Origin: Eleusine coracana subsp. coracana
Taxonomy: Eukaryota > Streptophyta > Magnoliopsida > Poales > Poaceae
Direction of reading: 5' to 3'
Assembly: GCA_032690845.1 (NCBI GenBank)
Contig: CM064421.1
Span: 44,258,963-44,322,962, forward strand
Length of the DNA: 64,000 nucleotides
Every line of letters begins with the position of its first letter. Within the stretch, counting starts at the first letter, position 1. Positions 46,798-56,945 of the stretch are shown here, in pieces. Made by a program: the position numbers and the translations under genes. The notes under the pieces were generated by a model. It had not been told where the DNA came from. It did not search any database and saw only the letters and a program-made list of their open reading frames with translations.

Positions 46798-49700
46798 ATG
46801 ACGGCCAAGGGCGGCGCCTCGCCGTCGCCTGGTGGCGCGGGGGGCGCGGGGGGCACCGGCCGCTTCTTCACGGTGGGGCTCGTCACCGCCTGGTACTCCT
46901 CCAACATCGGCGTGCTCCTGCTCAACAAGTACCTCCTCAGCAACTACGGCTTCAAGTACCCAATCTTCCTCACCATGTGCCACATGTCCGCCTGCGCCCT
47001 GCTCTCCTACGCCGCCATCGCCTGGCTCCGCGTCGTGCCCATGCAGCTCGTCCGCTCCCGCCTCCAGCTCGCCAAGATCGCCGCGCTCAGCCTCGTCTTC
47101 TGCGGCTCCGTCGTCTCGGGGAACATATCGCTGCGCTACCTCCCCGTCTCATTCAACCAGGCCGTCGGAGCCACCACGCCCTTCTTCACAGCCGTCTTCG
47201 CATACCTCATGACCGTCAAGCGCGAGTCGTGGGTCACGTACCTCACACTCGTGCCCGTCGTCACCGGCGTCATCATCGCCAGCGGAGTAAGTTGCTGCCT
47301 CTTCCGCCCCCCAATCTCTCGTTTCAGTAGATCTGTTGGAGTTCGTATTGGATCTGAGGGGAATTATGGGCTGGCTGCCTCGGGACTCGAGCTGACGAGG
47401 ACGGGCGGATCTGCCATCTAACTACAACTGGAGTAGAATGATGCGTCTGTCATGGGCTTAGCTGGAGAATAGGATTTGGTGATTATCAGATGGTGGCGCC
47501 AGCTCTTTGATAAGTGCAACTAGCATTGTCCTACTGGAGCATATGAATGTCTAACGTGATCAATTGACTGAATGATAACGTTATCACAATATCATGTTAG
47601 AAAAATCACTACCGAGGAAATAGTATGGGGGTATCTTCTTTGGCCGATAAAAACTAGCGGCAAAATTTCACGGCCTATTCCTTTTGTACAATACAAGAAA
47701 ACCTCGCATAGATGTGGCAGTTTAGTTCGATGCATTGAAAATCGATAGTTTCAGTGTTTTAGTATTGATGAAGCACTTTTTAGAGACCAATTTAAAATAT
47801 TTTAAAACATTTGTTGAATCTATATGTTGGCCTTTATTGGACCTTGGTGTTGATTATGCGACTATTAAGTTGATTCGTTTGTAATATATGAAATACAAAC
47901 TGCATTGTGCAATAGCTATTGATTGCAACGTGTTGTCAGACTAGTGGTGTGCAGCCTTTTAAATTGGCAACTTGTTATTTACCCTGCTATGAGAAAAAAA
48001 ATTAGGATTCGTATGTCTTATATCTACGAGTATGGATATCTTAAAACTTGAATCAAATTGAAAGCCTAGAGCTACATATTCCATTATGCCACTCAGGCTA
48101 ATATGTAGTACTAACTAATCTATCTAACATATACTGATATGGATAATGCAAATTAAACTTACAGGGCGAGCCTAGCTTTCATCTGTTTGGATTCATCATG
48201 TGCATTGGAGCCACTGCTGCAAGGGCATTGAAGACAGTGCTGCAGGGGATTCTTCTTTCTTCTGAGGGGTAATACTCCACTTCCCTCAGCCTTTTGAATC
48301 TGTTGCTTATTTTGTATATATGGTCTTGGATTTATATACTACTTCAATGTTCTCATCTTTCTTGTCTATTCTGAGCAGGGAGAAGCTTAATTCTATGAAT
48401 CTGCTCTTGTACATGGCTCCAATTGCTGTTCTTTTCTTGCTTCCTGCGACTATCTTTATGGAGGATAATGTAGTTGGCATCACAATCCAACTGGCTAAAA
48501 AGGACTTCACAATTGTTTGGCTGCTATTGTTCAATTCTTGCTTGGCATATTTTGTCAATCTGACCAATTTCTTGGTCACCAAACATACTAGTGCACTGAC
48601 TCTGCAGGTATGAAACACTGTCTTGCACATAATTCTACTCTCCAGCAGAAAATTGTTGGACTCAAGTTTATTTGTGTGCAAGATGTTGTTTGACATGTGT
48701 TTTTTTTCTTGCTGAAAGCTTTACATTTAAGATATCCCCATGTAGATGTATTGTGTACAAGTGAAGTATGTCTGAATAGTTATCCATGATCTGCACCATT
48801 TGATGGAATAAGTCTTGTACTGTTTGGTCTTGGTCTTTGTTTGACTGCTGGTCCTGTCCAGGACAGCATATTAGTCCTTGTATAGGACAGCATCTTGGTC
48901 CTGTATAGGACAGTAGTTAGGACAGCATCTAGGACTGCATTAGATCATCTAGGCTGCACTTGCTTTATGCTTTTAGACTAGCATCTTAGACCAGCATATT
49001 AGCATATGCTGGCTCTTGGCCAGCTATAAATATGTATCCACAACCCCTTGGGTTGGTATGGCATTGTGTGAGTTGTGTGAGAAATAAATCAGAAAATTGC
49101 CCCATCTCCTAGTGTCATCCTCTCTCAATGAGAGTTACAGTTCAGTTTCTAACATCAAAATTGCCCCATCTCCTAGTGTCATCCTCTCTCAATGAGAGTT
49201 ACAGTTCAGTTTCTAACATCTGGTATCAGAGCCGTGTTGTCTTGTAGCCTAAACATCTCCTGCTCATCTCCCTCCCTAGCCTCTCAGTCAGCAGCAGGAA
49301 CATCTGTTGTCCCTGCACATCTTCCTTCCCCTGCTCAGAGCAGCAGCAGCTCGTCAGGGACAGCCTCTTCCCCACGCAGCAGCCCCCTAGTGGCGTGCCA
49401 TGTCCGCAGAACATTCTCGGCGTTCGGTCGCCTCGAGCGAGCGACTTCGGCAGGAGGCCGAGCTCGCCGTGGCAGAGGAGCGCGAGCGTGCAGCGGCAGC
49501 AGCCGCTGCGGTGGCGGCGAGGGCGTCAAGGCTGGCAGCGGCGGAGCTGGCAGCAGCAAGGGCGGAGGCGGCGGCAGTGGCGGCGGCGGATGCAGCGCGT
49601 GCGGCCGCGGCAGACCTTGAGGCTCTGCGTGGTGGCAGCGTTGGCGGCTCTGTTGCTGATGGCAACATCGACGAAGAGCTCAGGGAGCTAGAGGCGGTGC

Positions 49701-52700
49701 GGGAGCAGGAGGCAGCGCAGGAGCGGGCGGCGCGGTGGGTGGCTGCGCACCCCCACGGGCGTGGTGGCGGCAGCCCAGACGGGCGTGGACGCGCGGGCAG
49801 CGTTTCTGGAGGGAACGCGTGCGGCGGTCGCACTCCTAGTGGTGGTCGGGTCGACGGAGGTCGTGGCTCTCACAGGCAGCGCGACTCTCCCTCCCCGGAC
49901 AGGCGCTGTGGACACCACGGGGTCCAGGCTATCATCAGGGAAGTCGGTCCCGGTGGCGGGTGGCCTACCCTCACCAAGACCAACTACGTCGAGTGGGCTG
50001 CGGTGATGAGGGTGAGGCTCCAGGTGCGGCACATGTGGGATGCAGTCCGGTACGGCGATGTTGACTACGACGACGATCGACGGGCACTGGATGCCCTCAT
50101 TGCCGCTGTCCCGCCTGAGATGCAGTTCACGCTTTCCAAGAAGCGGACAGCCAAGGAAGCCTGGGACGCCATTGCTGCGGCACGCATCGGCAGCGACCGT
50201 GCCCGTAGGTCCACACTACAGGCATTTCGCAAGGAGTGGGAGAACCTGGCCTTCAAACCAGGTGAGGACCTTGATGATTTTGCTTTTCGTCTCAACACTT
50301 TGCTGCACAAGATGGTGCAGTTCGGCGATGACACCTACGACGAGGAGAGAGCTGTAGAGAAGCTCCTTCGCTGCGTCCCCGAGAGGTACAAGCAGATTGC
50401 TCGCTCGCTCGAGTCAATGTTGGACCTCTCCACGATGTCGATCGAAGAGGCGATAGGTCGCCTCAAGGTCGTCGACAACGACGAGCCACGGCCTCACTCG
50501 GGGCCTATCACCATCGGCGGGAAGCTCCATCTCACTCGGGAGCAGTGGGAGGCTTGCCAGCGTGACGAGAAGAAGGGGGAGTATTCCTCCTCGACAGGCG
50601 GCCATAGGCGTGGCAAGCCGGGCAAGCCCCGTGGAGGCGCTCAGGGCGGAGGCGCCCAGGGCGGCGCCACCGGCAAACGAAAGCCGGCACGAGACGACAT
50701 CTGCCACAACTGTGGTAAGACTGGCCATTGGGCTAGGGAGTGTCGGCAGCCACGACGCGGCCAGGCTCAGGCTCAGGCTCAGGCCCACGTCGCACGTGTG
50801 GAGGAGGAGCCAGCTCTGCTTCTGGCACACGCGAGCATCGAGCTACCTCCAGCGGCTTCAGCAGCAACAGCTCTTCTCCACATCGACGAGTCAAAGGCAA
50901 GCGCCTTCCTCGGCGACGGCTCCAACGACGACAAGTGTGACGGGTGGTGCCTCGACACCGGCGCCACCCATCACATGACCGGACGGCAGGAGTACTTCTC
51001 CGACCTTGACACGAGCATCCGAGGCTCTGTCAAGTTTGGGGACGCCTCCGGGGTGGAGATCAAGGGTGTCGGCTCCATTCTTTTCACCGCCAAGTCCGGT
51101 GAGCATAGGCTCCTCACCGGAGTCTACTACATCCCCGCGTTGAGGAACTCCATCATCAGCTTGGGACAGCTGGACAAGAACGGCTCGCGTATGGAGATTG
51201 AGAATGGCCTCCTACGGGTCTGGGACCCCTGGGGCCGTCTTCTCGCCAAGGTAAAGAGGGGGAGCAACCACCTCTACATCCTTCACATCGAGGTAGCACA
51301 GCCACTTTGTCTTGCAGCAAGACGGGACGACGACGCGTGGAGGTGGCACGAGCGTTTTGGGCACCTCAATTTTGAGGCCCTGAAGCAACTCGGTGTCAAG
51401 GAGATGGTACGGGATCTGCCGCACATCGACCACGTGGAGCAGTTATGCGACGTCTGCGTGCTGACGAAGCAGAGGCGGTTTCCCTTCCCTCAGCAGACGA
51501 GCTTCCGAGCCAAGGAGCGGCTCGAACTCGTGCACGGGGACTTGTGCGGCCCGGTGACTCCGGCCACACCAGGAGGACGGCGCTACTTCCTGCTGCTCGT
51601 CGATGACCTCTCCCGCTACATGTGGGTGATGGTCCTCGGTAGCAAGGGAGAGGCTGCAGACGCCATCAGGCGTGCGCAGGTTGCTGCAGAGGCAGAGTGC
51701 GGCCGCAAGCTGCGCGTGCTACGCACAGACAATGGCGGCGAGTTCACGGCGGCTGAATTCGCGGCGTACTGCGCGGATGAGGGCATTCAGCGCCACTACT
51801 CCGCGCCGTACAGTCCACAGCAGAATGGCGTCGTCGAGCGGCGCAACCAGACGGTTGTGGGGATGGCTCGGGCCCTCCTCAAGCAGAAGGGGATGCCGGC
51901 TGTCTTCTGGGGAGAGGCGGTGGTGACCGCTGTCTACATCCTCAACCGTTCGCCCACCAAGGCTCTTGATGGTAAGACGCCGTACGAGGCTTGGCACGGG
52001 CGCAAGCCGACGGTCTTCCACCTGCGGACTTTCGGCTGTCTCGCGTTCGCCAAGGAGCTCGGCCACATCGGCAAGCTCGACGACAGGAGCACTCCAGGAG
52101 TGTTCATTGGCTACGCGGAGGGCTCGAAGGCCTATCGTATTCTCGACCCGAAGACACAACGTGTGCGCACGGCGCGCGACGTAGTGTTCGACGAAGGGCA
52201 AGGATGGGCATGGGACAAGGCGGTGGATGACGGCTCGACTCCGACGTACGACTTCACCATCGAGTATGTTCACTTCGAGGGAGCTGGGGGAGCAGGCAGC
52301 TCCCCCTCACCAAGCGTTCCCGAGCCTCCACCGACTCCAGCGCTCACTACAGCGACCAGCTCTTCGTCGACACTGCCACAACCGGCGTCCCCGCGCACTC
52401 CAGCGTCCCCGCGCACTCCAGCACCGACAGCCACTCCGTCGGGCACGTCTACTCCAACACAAGCTCATGACGAGCAAAGCCCGGTGGAGTTTGCTACTCC
52501 GCTCTCCCGCGACGAGGAGCGTATCGACGCGTACCACGACAGCGAGCCGTTGCGGTATCGTACGATGGAAGACATCCTCGGCGATCAACCAGTGCCGGGA
52601 CCGGCGCTTCGTGACCTGAAGGCACAGTTGCACCTTGCGTGCGATGATGGTGAACCTCGGTCTTTTGCAGAGGCCGAGAGAGACGGCGCATGGCGTGCCG

Positions 52701-55314
52701 CGATGCAGTCGGAGATGGACGCCGTTGCGGAGAACCGCACTTGGGAGGTTGCTGACCTCCCTCGTGGGCAACGTGCGATCACCCTTAAATGGGTCTTCAA
52801 GCTGAAGAGGGATGAAGCTGGTGCCATCGTCAAGCACAAGGCCCGCTTGGTAGCTCGTGGTTTCGTGCAGCAGGAGGGGATCGACTTCGACGATGCCTTC
52901 GCCCCTGTAGCACGGATGGAGTCCGTGCGACTTCTCCTTGCACTAGCTGCCCAAGAGGGCTGGTGCGTCCATCACATGGACGTCAAGTCGGCGTTCCTCA
53001 ACGGCGACTTGAAGGAGGAGGTTTACGTGCACCAGCCGCCGGGATTTGTGATCCCCGGCAAGGAGGACAAGGTGCTGCGTTTGCGCAAGGCTCTCTACGG
53101 CTTGCGGCAAGCACCGAGGGCGTGGAACGCCAAACTGGACTCCACACTAAAGGGGATGGGCTTTGAGCAAAGCCCGCACGAGGCGGCCATCTACCGGCGG
53201 GGCAATGGAGGCAATGCCCTGCTGGTGGGTGTCTACGTCGACGACTTGGTGATCACCGGCACCAAGGATGCGGAGGTGGCGGCATTCAAGGAAGACATGA
53301 AGGCCACTTTTCAGATGAGCGACCTGGGGCCTCTCTCCTTCTACTTGGGGATCGAGGTGCACCAGGATGACTCCGGGATCACGCTTCGACAGACCGCCTA
53401 CGCCAAGCGCATCGTTGAGTTGGCCGGGCTCACCGACTGCAACCCAGCACTCACTCCGATGGAGGAGAAGTTGAAGTTGAGTCGCCACAGCACGGCAAAG
53501 GAGGTGGATGCTACACAGTACCGGCGTCTTGTGGGGAGCCTCCGCTACCTCGCCCACACACGGCCGGACTTGGCATTCTCCGTTGGTTATGTTAGTCGGT
53601 TCATGCAGCGACCGACAACGGAGCACCAGCAAGCTGTGAAGAGGATCATCCGCTATGTTGCGGGGACTCTCGACCACGGTATCTACTACCCGAGGTGTCG
53701 TGGAGAGGCACACTTCATCGGGTACAGCGACAGCGACCACGCCGGCGACATCGACACTAGCAAGAGCACCAGCGGGATACTCTTCTTCCTCGGCAAGTGT
53801 CTTGTTAGTTGGCAGTCAGTCAAGCAACCGGTGGTTGCTATGTCCAGCTGCGAGGCCGAGTACGTCGCGGCCTCCACCGCCTCGACTCAAGCGCTCTGGC
53901 TTGCTCGGCTGCTTGGTGACCTTCTCGGCAGAGACACTGAAGCAGTGGAACTTCGAGTGGACAGCATGTCCGCTTTGGCTCTAGCAAAGAACCCCGTTTT
54001 TCACGAACGGAGTAGGCACATCCGGGTGAGGTACCACTTCATCCGTGGCTGCCTGGAGGAAGGAAGCATCAAGGCAAGCTACATCAACACCAATGACCAG
54101 CTTGCGGATCTGCTCACCAAGCCCCTTGGGAGGATCAAGTTCCTTGAACTCTGCTCCAGGATTGGGATGGTTCAACCTCCTCACAAGACAACGCACAAGA
54201 CTTAGGGGGAGAATGATGGAATAAGTCTTGTACTGTTTGGTCTTGGTCTTTGTTTGACTGCTGGTCCTGTCCAGGACAGCATATTAGTCCTTGTATAGGA
54301 CAGCATCTTGGTCCTGTATAGGACAGTAGTTAGGACAGCATCTAGGACTGCATTAGATCATCTAGGCTGCACTTGCTTTATGCTTTTAGACTAGCATCTT
54401 AGACCAGCATATTAGCATATGCTGGCTCTTGGCCAGCTATAAATATGTATCCACAACCCCTTGGGTTGGTATGGCATTGTGTGAGTTGTGTGAGAAATAA
54501 ATCAGAAAATTGCCCCATCTCCTAGTGTCATCCTCTCTCAATGAGAGTTACAGTTCAGTTTCTAACATCAAAATTGCCCCATCTCCTAGTGTCATCCTCT
54601 CTCAATGAGAGTTACAGTTCAGTTTCTAACACCATTCACTTAGCACATCACCAGCACATCTTGATTTTTTAAGTTATGCAGTGTAGCTATTTAAGATGAG
54701 TCAGGGAAATGGTACTAAAATCAACTTTCCAAGTTCAACATCCACTAGTACATACTTTTCAGCCTGTCAAATTGAAGCAATTTATAGGTTTGTGATGTCT
54801 GTCACTCTGTCTATGCCTGTTGAACTGAAGCAGTTATTGGTCTGTCAAACTGAATGTGTTGCTTTGTTTGTTACCTTTCCACTTCTACAGTGCTATTACT
54901 ATAATCTGTAGAGATGCGTGGTCCGTTTGAAATCCTATGTTGAGCATGTCATATATGCTTTGCTGGTTTCATGAGTTATATTGTAGTCACAAACATCATG
55001 ATGTTACTCTATATCTACCACATTCTAGTACATAACCCTAGTTTTAGCAAGCCATACAATATGATGTTTTTTTGCGGTCCTGGCTCTTTAAGAATTAATT
55101 ATCTGATCCTTCCTTTTTTGTGGAAAGACTTGACATTCATGTTTCTCTCCAGGTTCTCGGGAATGCTAAAGGTGCTGTGGCAGTTGTTGTCTCGATTATG
55201 ATATTCAAGAACCCTGTATCTATAACCGGAATGCTTGGTTACACGCTTACTGTTATAGGTGTTATCCTTTACAGTGAATCGAAAAAACGCAGCAGCAAAC
55301 CGGTAACATCCTAG
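46798..55314 (+). CDS. Nucleotide-sugar/triose-phosphate translocator family protein (4 exons, copia in intron 3)
   Basis: Drug/metabolite-transporter superfamily protein of the TPT (DUF250) type, like Arabidopsis At3g11320 and At5g05820; relatives move nucleotide sugars or phosphorylated sugars across Golgi or plastid membranes. Exons: 46798-47286, 48165-48268, 48379-48607, 55153-55314. The sum is 984 nt, giving 327 residues. About ten hydrophobic helices are visible. Recognisable blocks are TAWYSSNIGVLLLNKYLLS, NISLRYLPVSFNQAVGATTP and TSALTLQVLGNAKGAVAVV; the last crosses the exon 3/4 junction, which confirms the splice over intron 3. There is no plastid transit peptide. The tail is SESKKRSSKPVTS. 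Intron 3 is 6545 bp because a 5.8-kb retrotransposon lies in it. The exact substrate is unknown. Confidence 0.93.
48796..48800 (+). repeat. Target-site duplication CCATT (left)
   Basis: The five bases CCATT directly before the 5' LTR are repeated at 54632-54636 directly after the 3' LTR, the expected length for copia integration. Confidence 0.92.
48801..49218 (+). repeat. 5' LTR (418 bp)
   Basis: Starts TGATGGAATAAGTC and ends GTTTCTAACA. Contains CTATAAATATG at about 49024-49034 (likely LTR TATA box), and GAAATAAATC near 49081-49090 (possible polyadenylation signal). Its last ~125 bp are two tandem copies of a 64-bp unit (AAAATTGCCCC at 49093 and 49157). Confidence 0.95.
49221..49232 (+). 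promoter_or_regulatory. Primer-binding site for initiator tRNA-Met
   Basis: TGGTATCAGAGC, two bases after the 5' LTR, complements the 3' end of plant initiator tRNA-Met, the usual copia primer. Confidence 0.9.
49400..54205 (+). CDS. Copia gag-pol polyprotein (1601 residues, uninterrupted)
   Basis: One frame encodes all retrotransposition proteins. Residues ~14-85 are an Ala/Glu/Arg-rich coiled coil. A gag region follows (about 190-400), then a CCHC zinc knuckle at 435-448. The aspartic protease has its active-site DTGA at 519-522. The GAG-pre-integrase HH region starts near 650. The integrase core shows the DNGGEF aspartate (777) and a downstream SPQQNGVVER block with its catalytic glutamate. 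Reverse transcriptase begins near 1167, with YVDD at 1279-1282, and an RNase H region extends to about 1577 (ADLLTKPL). There are no frameshifts or stops. The frame is very GC-rich (codon third positions mostly G/C), unlike the surrounding intron. A rarer alternative start upstream cannot be excluded. Confidence 0.95.
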   Translation: MSAEHSRRSVASSERLRQEAELAVAEERERAAAAAAAVAARASRLAAAELAAARAEAAAVAAADAARAAAADLEALRGGSVGGSVADGNIDEELRELEAVREQEAAQERAARWVAAHPHGRGGGSPDGRGRAGSVSGGNACGGRTPSGGRVDGGRGSHRQRDSPSPDRRCGHHGVQAIIREVGPGGGWPTLTKTNYVEWAAVMRVRLQVRHMWDAVRYGDVDYDDDRRALDALIAAVPPEMQFTLSKKRTAKEAWDAIAAARIGSDRARRSTLQAFRKEWENLAFKPGEDLDDFAFRLNTLLHKMVQFGDDTYDEERAVEKLLRCVPERYKQIARSLESMLDLSTMSIEEAIGRLKVVDNDEPRPHSGPITIGGKLHLTREQWEACQRDEKKGEYSSSTGGHRRGKPGKPRGGAQGGGAQGGATGKRKPARDDICHNCGKTGHWARECRQPRRGQAQAQAQAHVARVEEEPALLLAHASIELPPAASAATALLHIDESKASAFLGDGSNDDKCDGWCLDTGATHHMTGRQEYFSDLDTSIRGSVKFGDASGVEIKGVGSILFTAKSGEHRLLTGVYYIPALRNSIISLGQLDKNGSRMEIENGLLRVWDPWGRLLAKVKRGSNHLYILHIEVAQPLCLAARRDDDAWRWHERFGHLNFEALKQLGVKEMVRDLPHIDHVEQLCDVCVLTKQRRFPFPQQTSFRAKERLELVHGDLCGPVTPATPGGRRYFLLLVDDLSRYMWVMVLGSKGEAADAIRRAQVAAEAECGRKLRVLRTDNGGEFTAAEFAAYCADEGIQRHYSAPYSPQQNGVVERRNQTVVGMARALLKQKGMPAVFWGEAVVTAVYILNRSPTKALDGKTPYEAWHGRKPTVFHLRTFGCLAFAKELGHIGKLDDRSTPGVFIGYAEGSKAYRILDPKTQRVRTARDVVFDEGQGWAWDKAVDDGSTPTYDFTIEYVHFEGAGGAGSSPSPSVPEPPPTPALTTATSSSSTLPQPASPRTPASPRTPAPTATPSGTSTPTQAHDEQSPVEFATPLSRDEERIDAYHDSEPLRYRTMEDILGDQPVPGPALRDLKAQLHLACDDGEPRSFAEAERDGAWRAAMQSEMDAVAENRTWEVADLPRGQRAITLKWVFKLKRDEAGAIVKHKARLVARGFVQQEGIDFDDAFAPVARMESVRLLLALAAQEGWCVHHMDVKSAFLNGDLKEEVYVHQPPGFVIPGKEDKVLRLRKALYGLRQAPRAWNAKLDSTLKGMGFEQSPHEAAIYRRGNGGNALLVGVYVDDLVITGTKDAEVAAFKEDMKATFQMSDLGPLSFYLGIEVHQDDSGITLRQTAYAKRIVELAGLTDCNPALTPMEEKLKLSRHSTAKEVDATQYRRLVGSLRYLAHTRPDLAFSVGYVSRFMQRPTTEHQQAVKRIIRYVAGTLDHGIYYPRCRGEAHFIGYSDSDHAGDIDTSKSTSGILFFLGKCLVSWQSVKQPVVAMSSCEAEYVAASTASTQALWLARLLGDLLGRDTEAVELRVDSMSALALAKNPVFHERSRHIRVRYHFIRGCLEEGSIKASYINTNDQLADLLTKPLGRIKFLELCSRIGMVQPPHKTTHKT
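54203..54213 (+). promoter_or_regulatory. Polypurine tract
   Basis: The purine run AGGGGGAGAA directly before the 3' LTR is the plus-strand primer site. It overlaps the TAG stop codon of the polyprotein. Confidence 0.85.
54214..54631 (+). repeat. 3' LTR (418 bp)
   Basis: Same length and, as read by eye, same sequence as the 5' LTR, including the internal 64-bp duplication. Followed by the right CCATT duplication. Confidence 0.95.
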
Positions 55315-56945
55315 AAGACAGTAAATATGGTCATCCTTCTTTGTCCGGCCAGTGCCCAGAGCTAATATATGATGGGGAACTATGTCGGTGACGATTGTAG
55401 CGCATCCTACGCCTTATGGAGCCTCGTTGATTGGCCTGTGAGGGTAGAAGTACAACAGTACCTGTAATATTCCCTTAGGGATCTGGGAGGTTTTTTGTTC
55501 TGCTAATGGTGATGATTGATAGAATATAAATTTTTGTGTTAGAGAATTGGGGCTCACGACGCCAGCAATGGTTAATACGTTTAGTTATTGGAAATGTTAT
55601 CTGCTATTTGTCTATTGTAAGTTGTTCCATTCTCTTCTTCTGAAAACTGCCTGTATCAAACTTTCTCCAGGACATCCTACTATATTATGACACTGAGTTT
55701 AACTCACGCATCAGACTGCCGTTTTACCATATTGCTCTATTATCGTGTGCCTTAAAGTTGGCTTCTAATAGTGTGTAACAGTACTTGCAAGTTAAATTCT
55801 TGATGGTAAATTGGCAAATAAATGTTGCTTCCTGGTGATTAATGAGGTGCCTATTGGGCGTGTGATAATTTTACCAGTGCAAAGAATGAGGTTTGCATTA
55901 ACTAGTCATGATCTTTTTGCCTAAAAAAATGAGAGTTTGTGCAAAGATTTTTGTTCCAACGAGTTATGCTCGGTGTTTATGCACATTGTTCCATCTTGTT
56001 TGCAGATAATGTAAACCTCTTTATATTTCAGATTAGGCAAATCAAAGCGTTCATCCTTGAATTTTCATATGAAAGTTTTGCAATCAGTTAAAGTGCAAGT
56101 GAGTATTTATGCAACTGGGCAGCAGAATGAAAGCCCTACATGGGCCGTTTCAAATGTTTGTGTTCAGCCTGTTGCTGAATGTGTAGGGAAGTCCATCAAG
56201 GGTCTAACTCGTTTGCGGAACAAGAAGTGGAGAACCTGTCGATGCCGGGTGAATGTCAGTCTGCAATTTTACTTGCAGAACCCTATCATCACAACATCGT
56301 GCTATCGACACACGTTATGAACAGAGATACAAGCTGAATAATTAGTATGGAGCTTAGCAACAGGAAAGCGAACCGTTCAGCCCACATGTACGCACAAAAG
56401 GAGAGCACAAACGAATGAATAAGACAATTTATTCGGGTTCACTGTCCCCTGCAGCGATTGGACTACAGACACATGGAAATTAACGAGTTTACCATTGAAA
56501 ATACGGTGGTAAACGAGTGACGAATTGAATCTTGTTTTTTTGTTACAGACTTGGCTGGTGGGCGTGCTCCCCCACGGGCGCACGAGAGTTAGAGAGGGAA
56601 TTGAACGAATGTAATACGCAGGGCAGCCTGGCCCGACAGACGGACGACACCCTTCATGTGCAGCTTGTTAATCAGAGCACCTTTGGCCCTCCTCCTTCCT
56701 TCCTTTCCCCTTTTGATTGCACCGCCACCATCATCGTTCCTTCAGCTGCAACCCGTCACCTGCTCCACTGCGGTACACAGTACAAAAAAGATGCCACCGT
56801 TATTAGCTGGACTGGAGTGGATGAGATCTCATCTTGTTGCGTGTTCCCGCCATACATGCCAACTTGGCACGGCAGAAATGTCATGGCATCGAGCACATCT
56901 GCACATGTAATGTAAAGCTTAGCCAATATGAGTTGTTGCTTGCTA
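55315..56945. other. 3' UTRs and spacer between the translocator and RRM genes
   Basis: The flanking genes converge here. No gene is supported. A possible extra 3' exon of the RRM gene at about 56735-56908 was considered and set aside. Confidence 0.5.

Larger units (their letters stand above)
48801..54631 (+). mobile_element. Full-length Ty1/copia LTR retrotransposon in the translocator intron 3
   Basis: 5831 bp: two 418-bp LTRs with TG...CA ends, a primer-binding site, a single gag-pol frame and a polypurine tract. It is flanked by CCATT duplications and lies in the sense direction of the host gene. The LTRs look identical when read side by side, and the frame has no stop, so the insertion is very recent and the element may still be autonomous. 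The domain order (protease, integrase, RT, RNase H) places it in copia rather than gypsy. I cannot name the family. Confidence 0.97.

Noticed and set aside
56735..56908. Possible sixth exon of the RRM gene
   Set aside because: A phase-compatible frame after GTGCAG exists, but the peptide is unlike this family's tails. The stop directly after PPPKGI is the simpler reading. Transcript data would decide.
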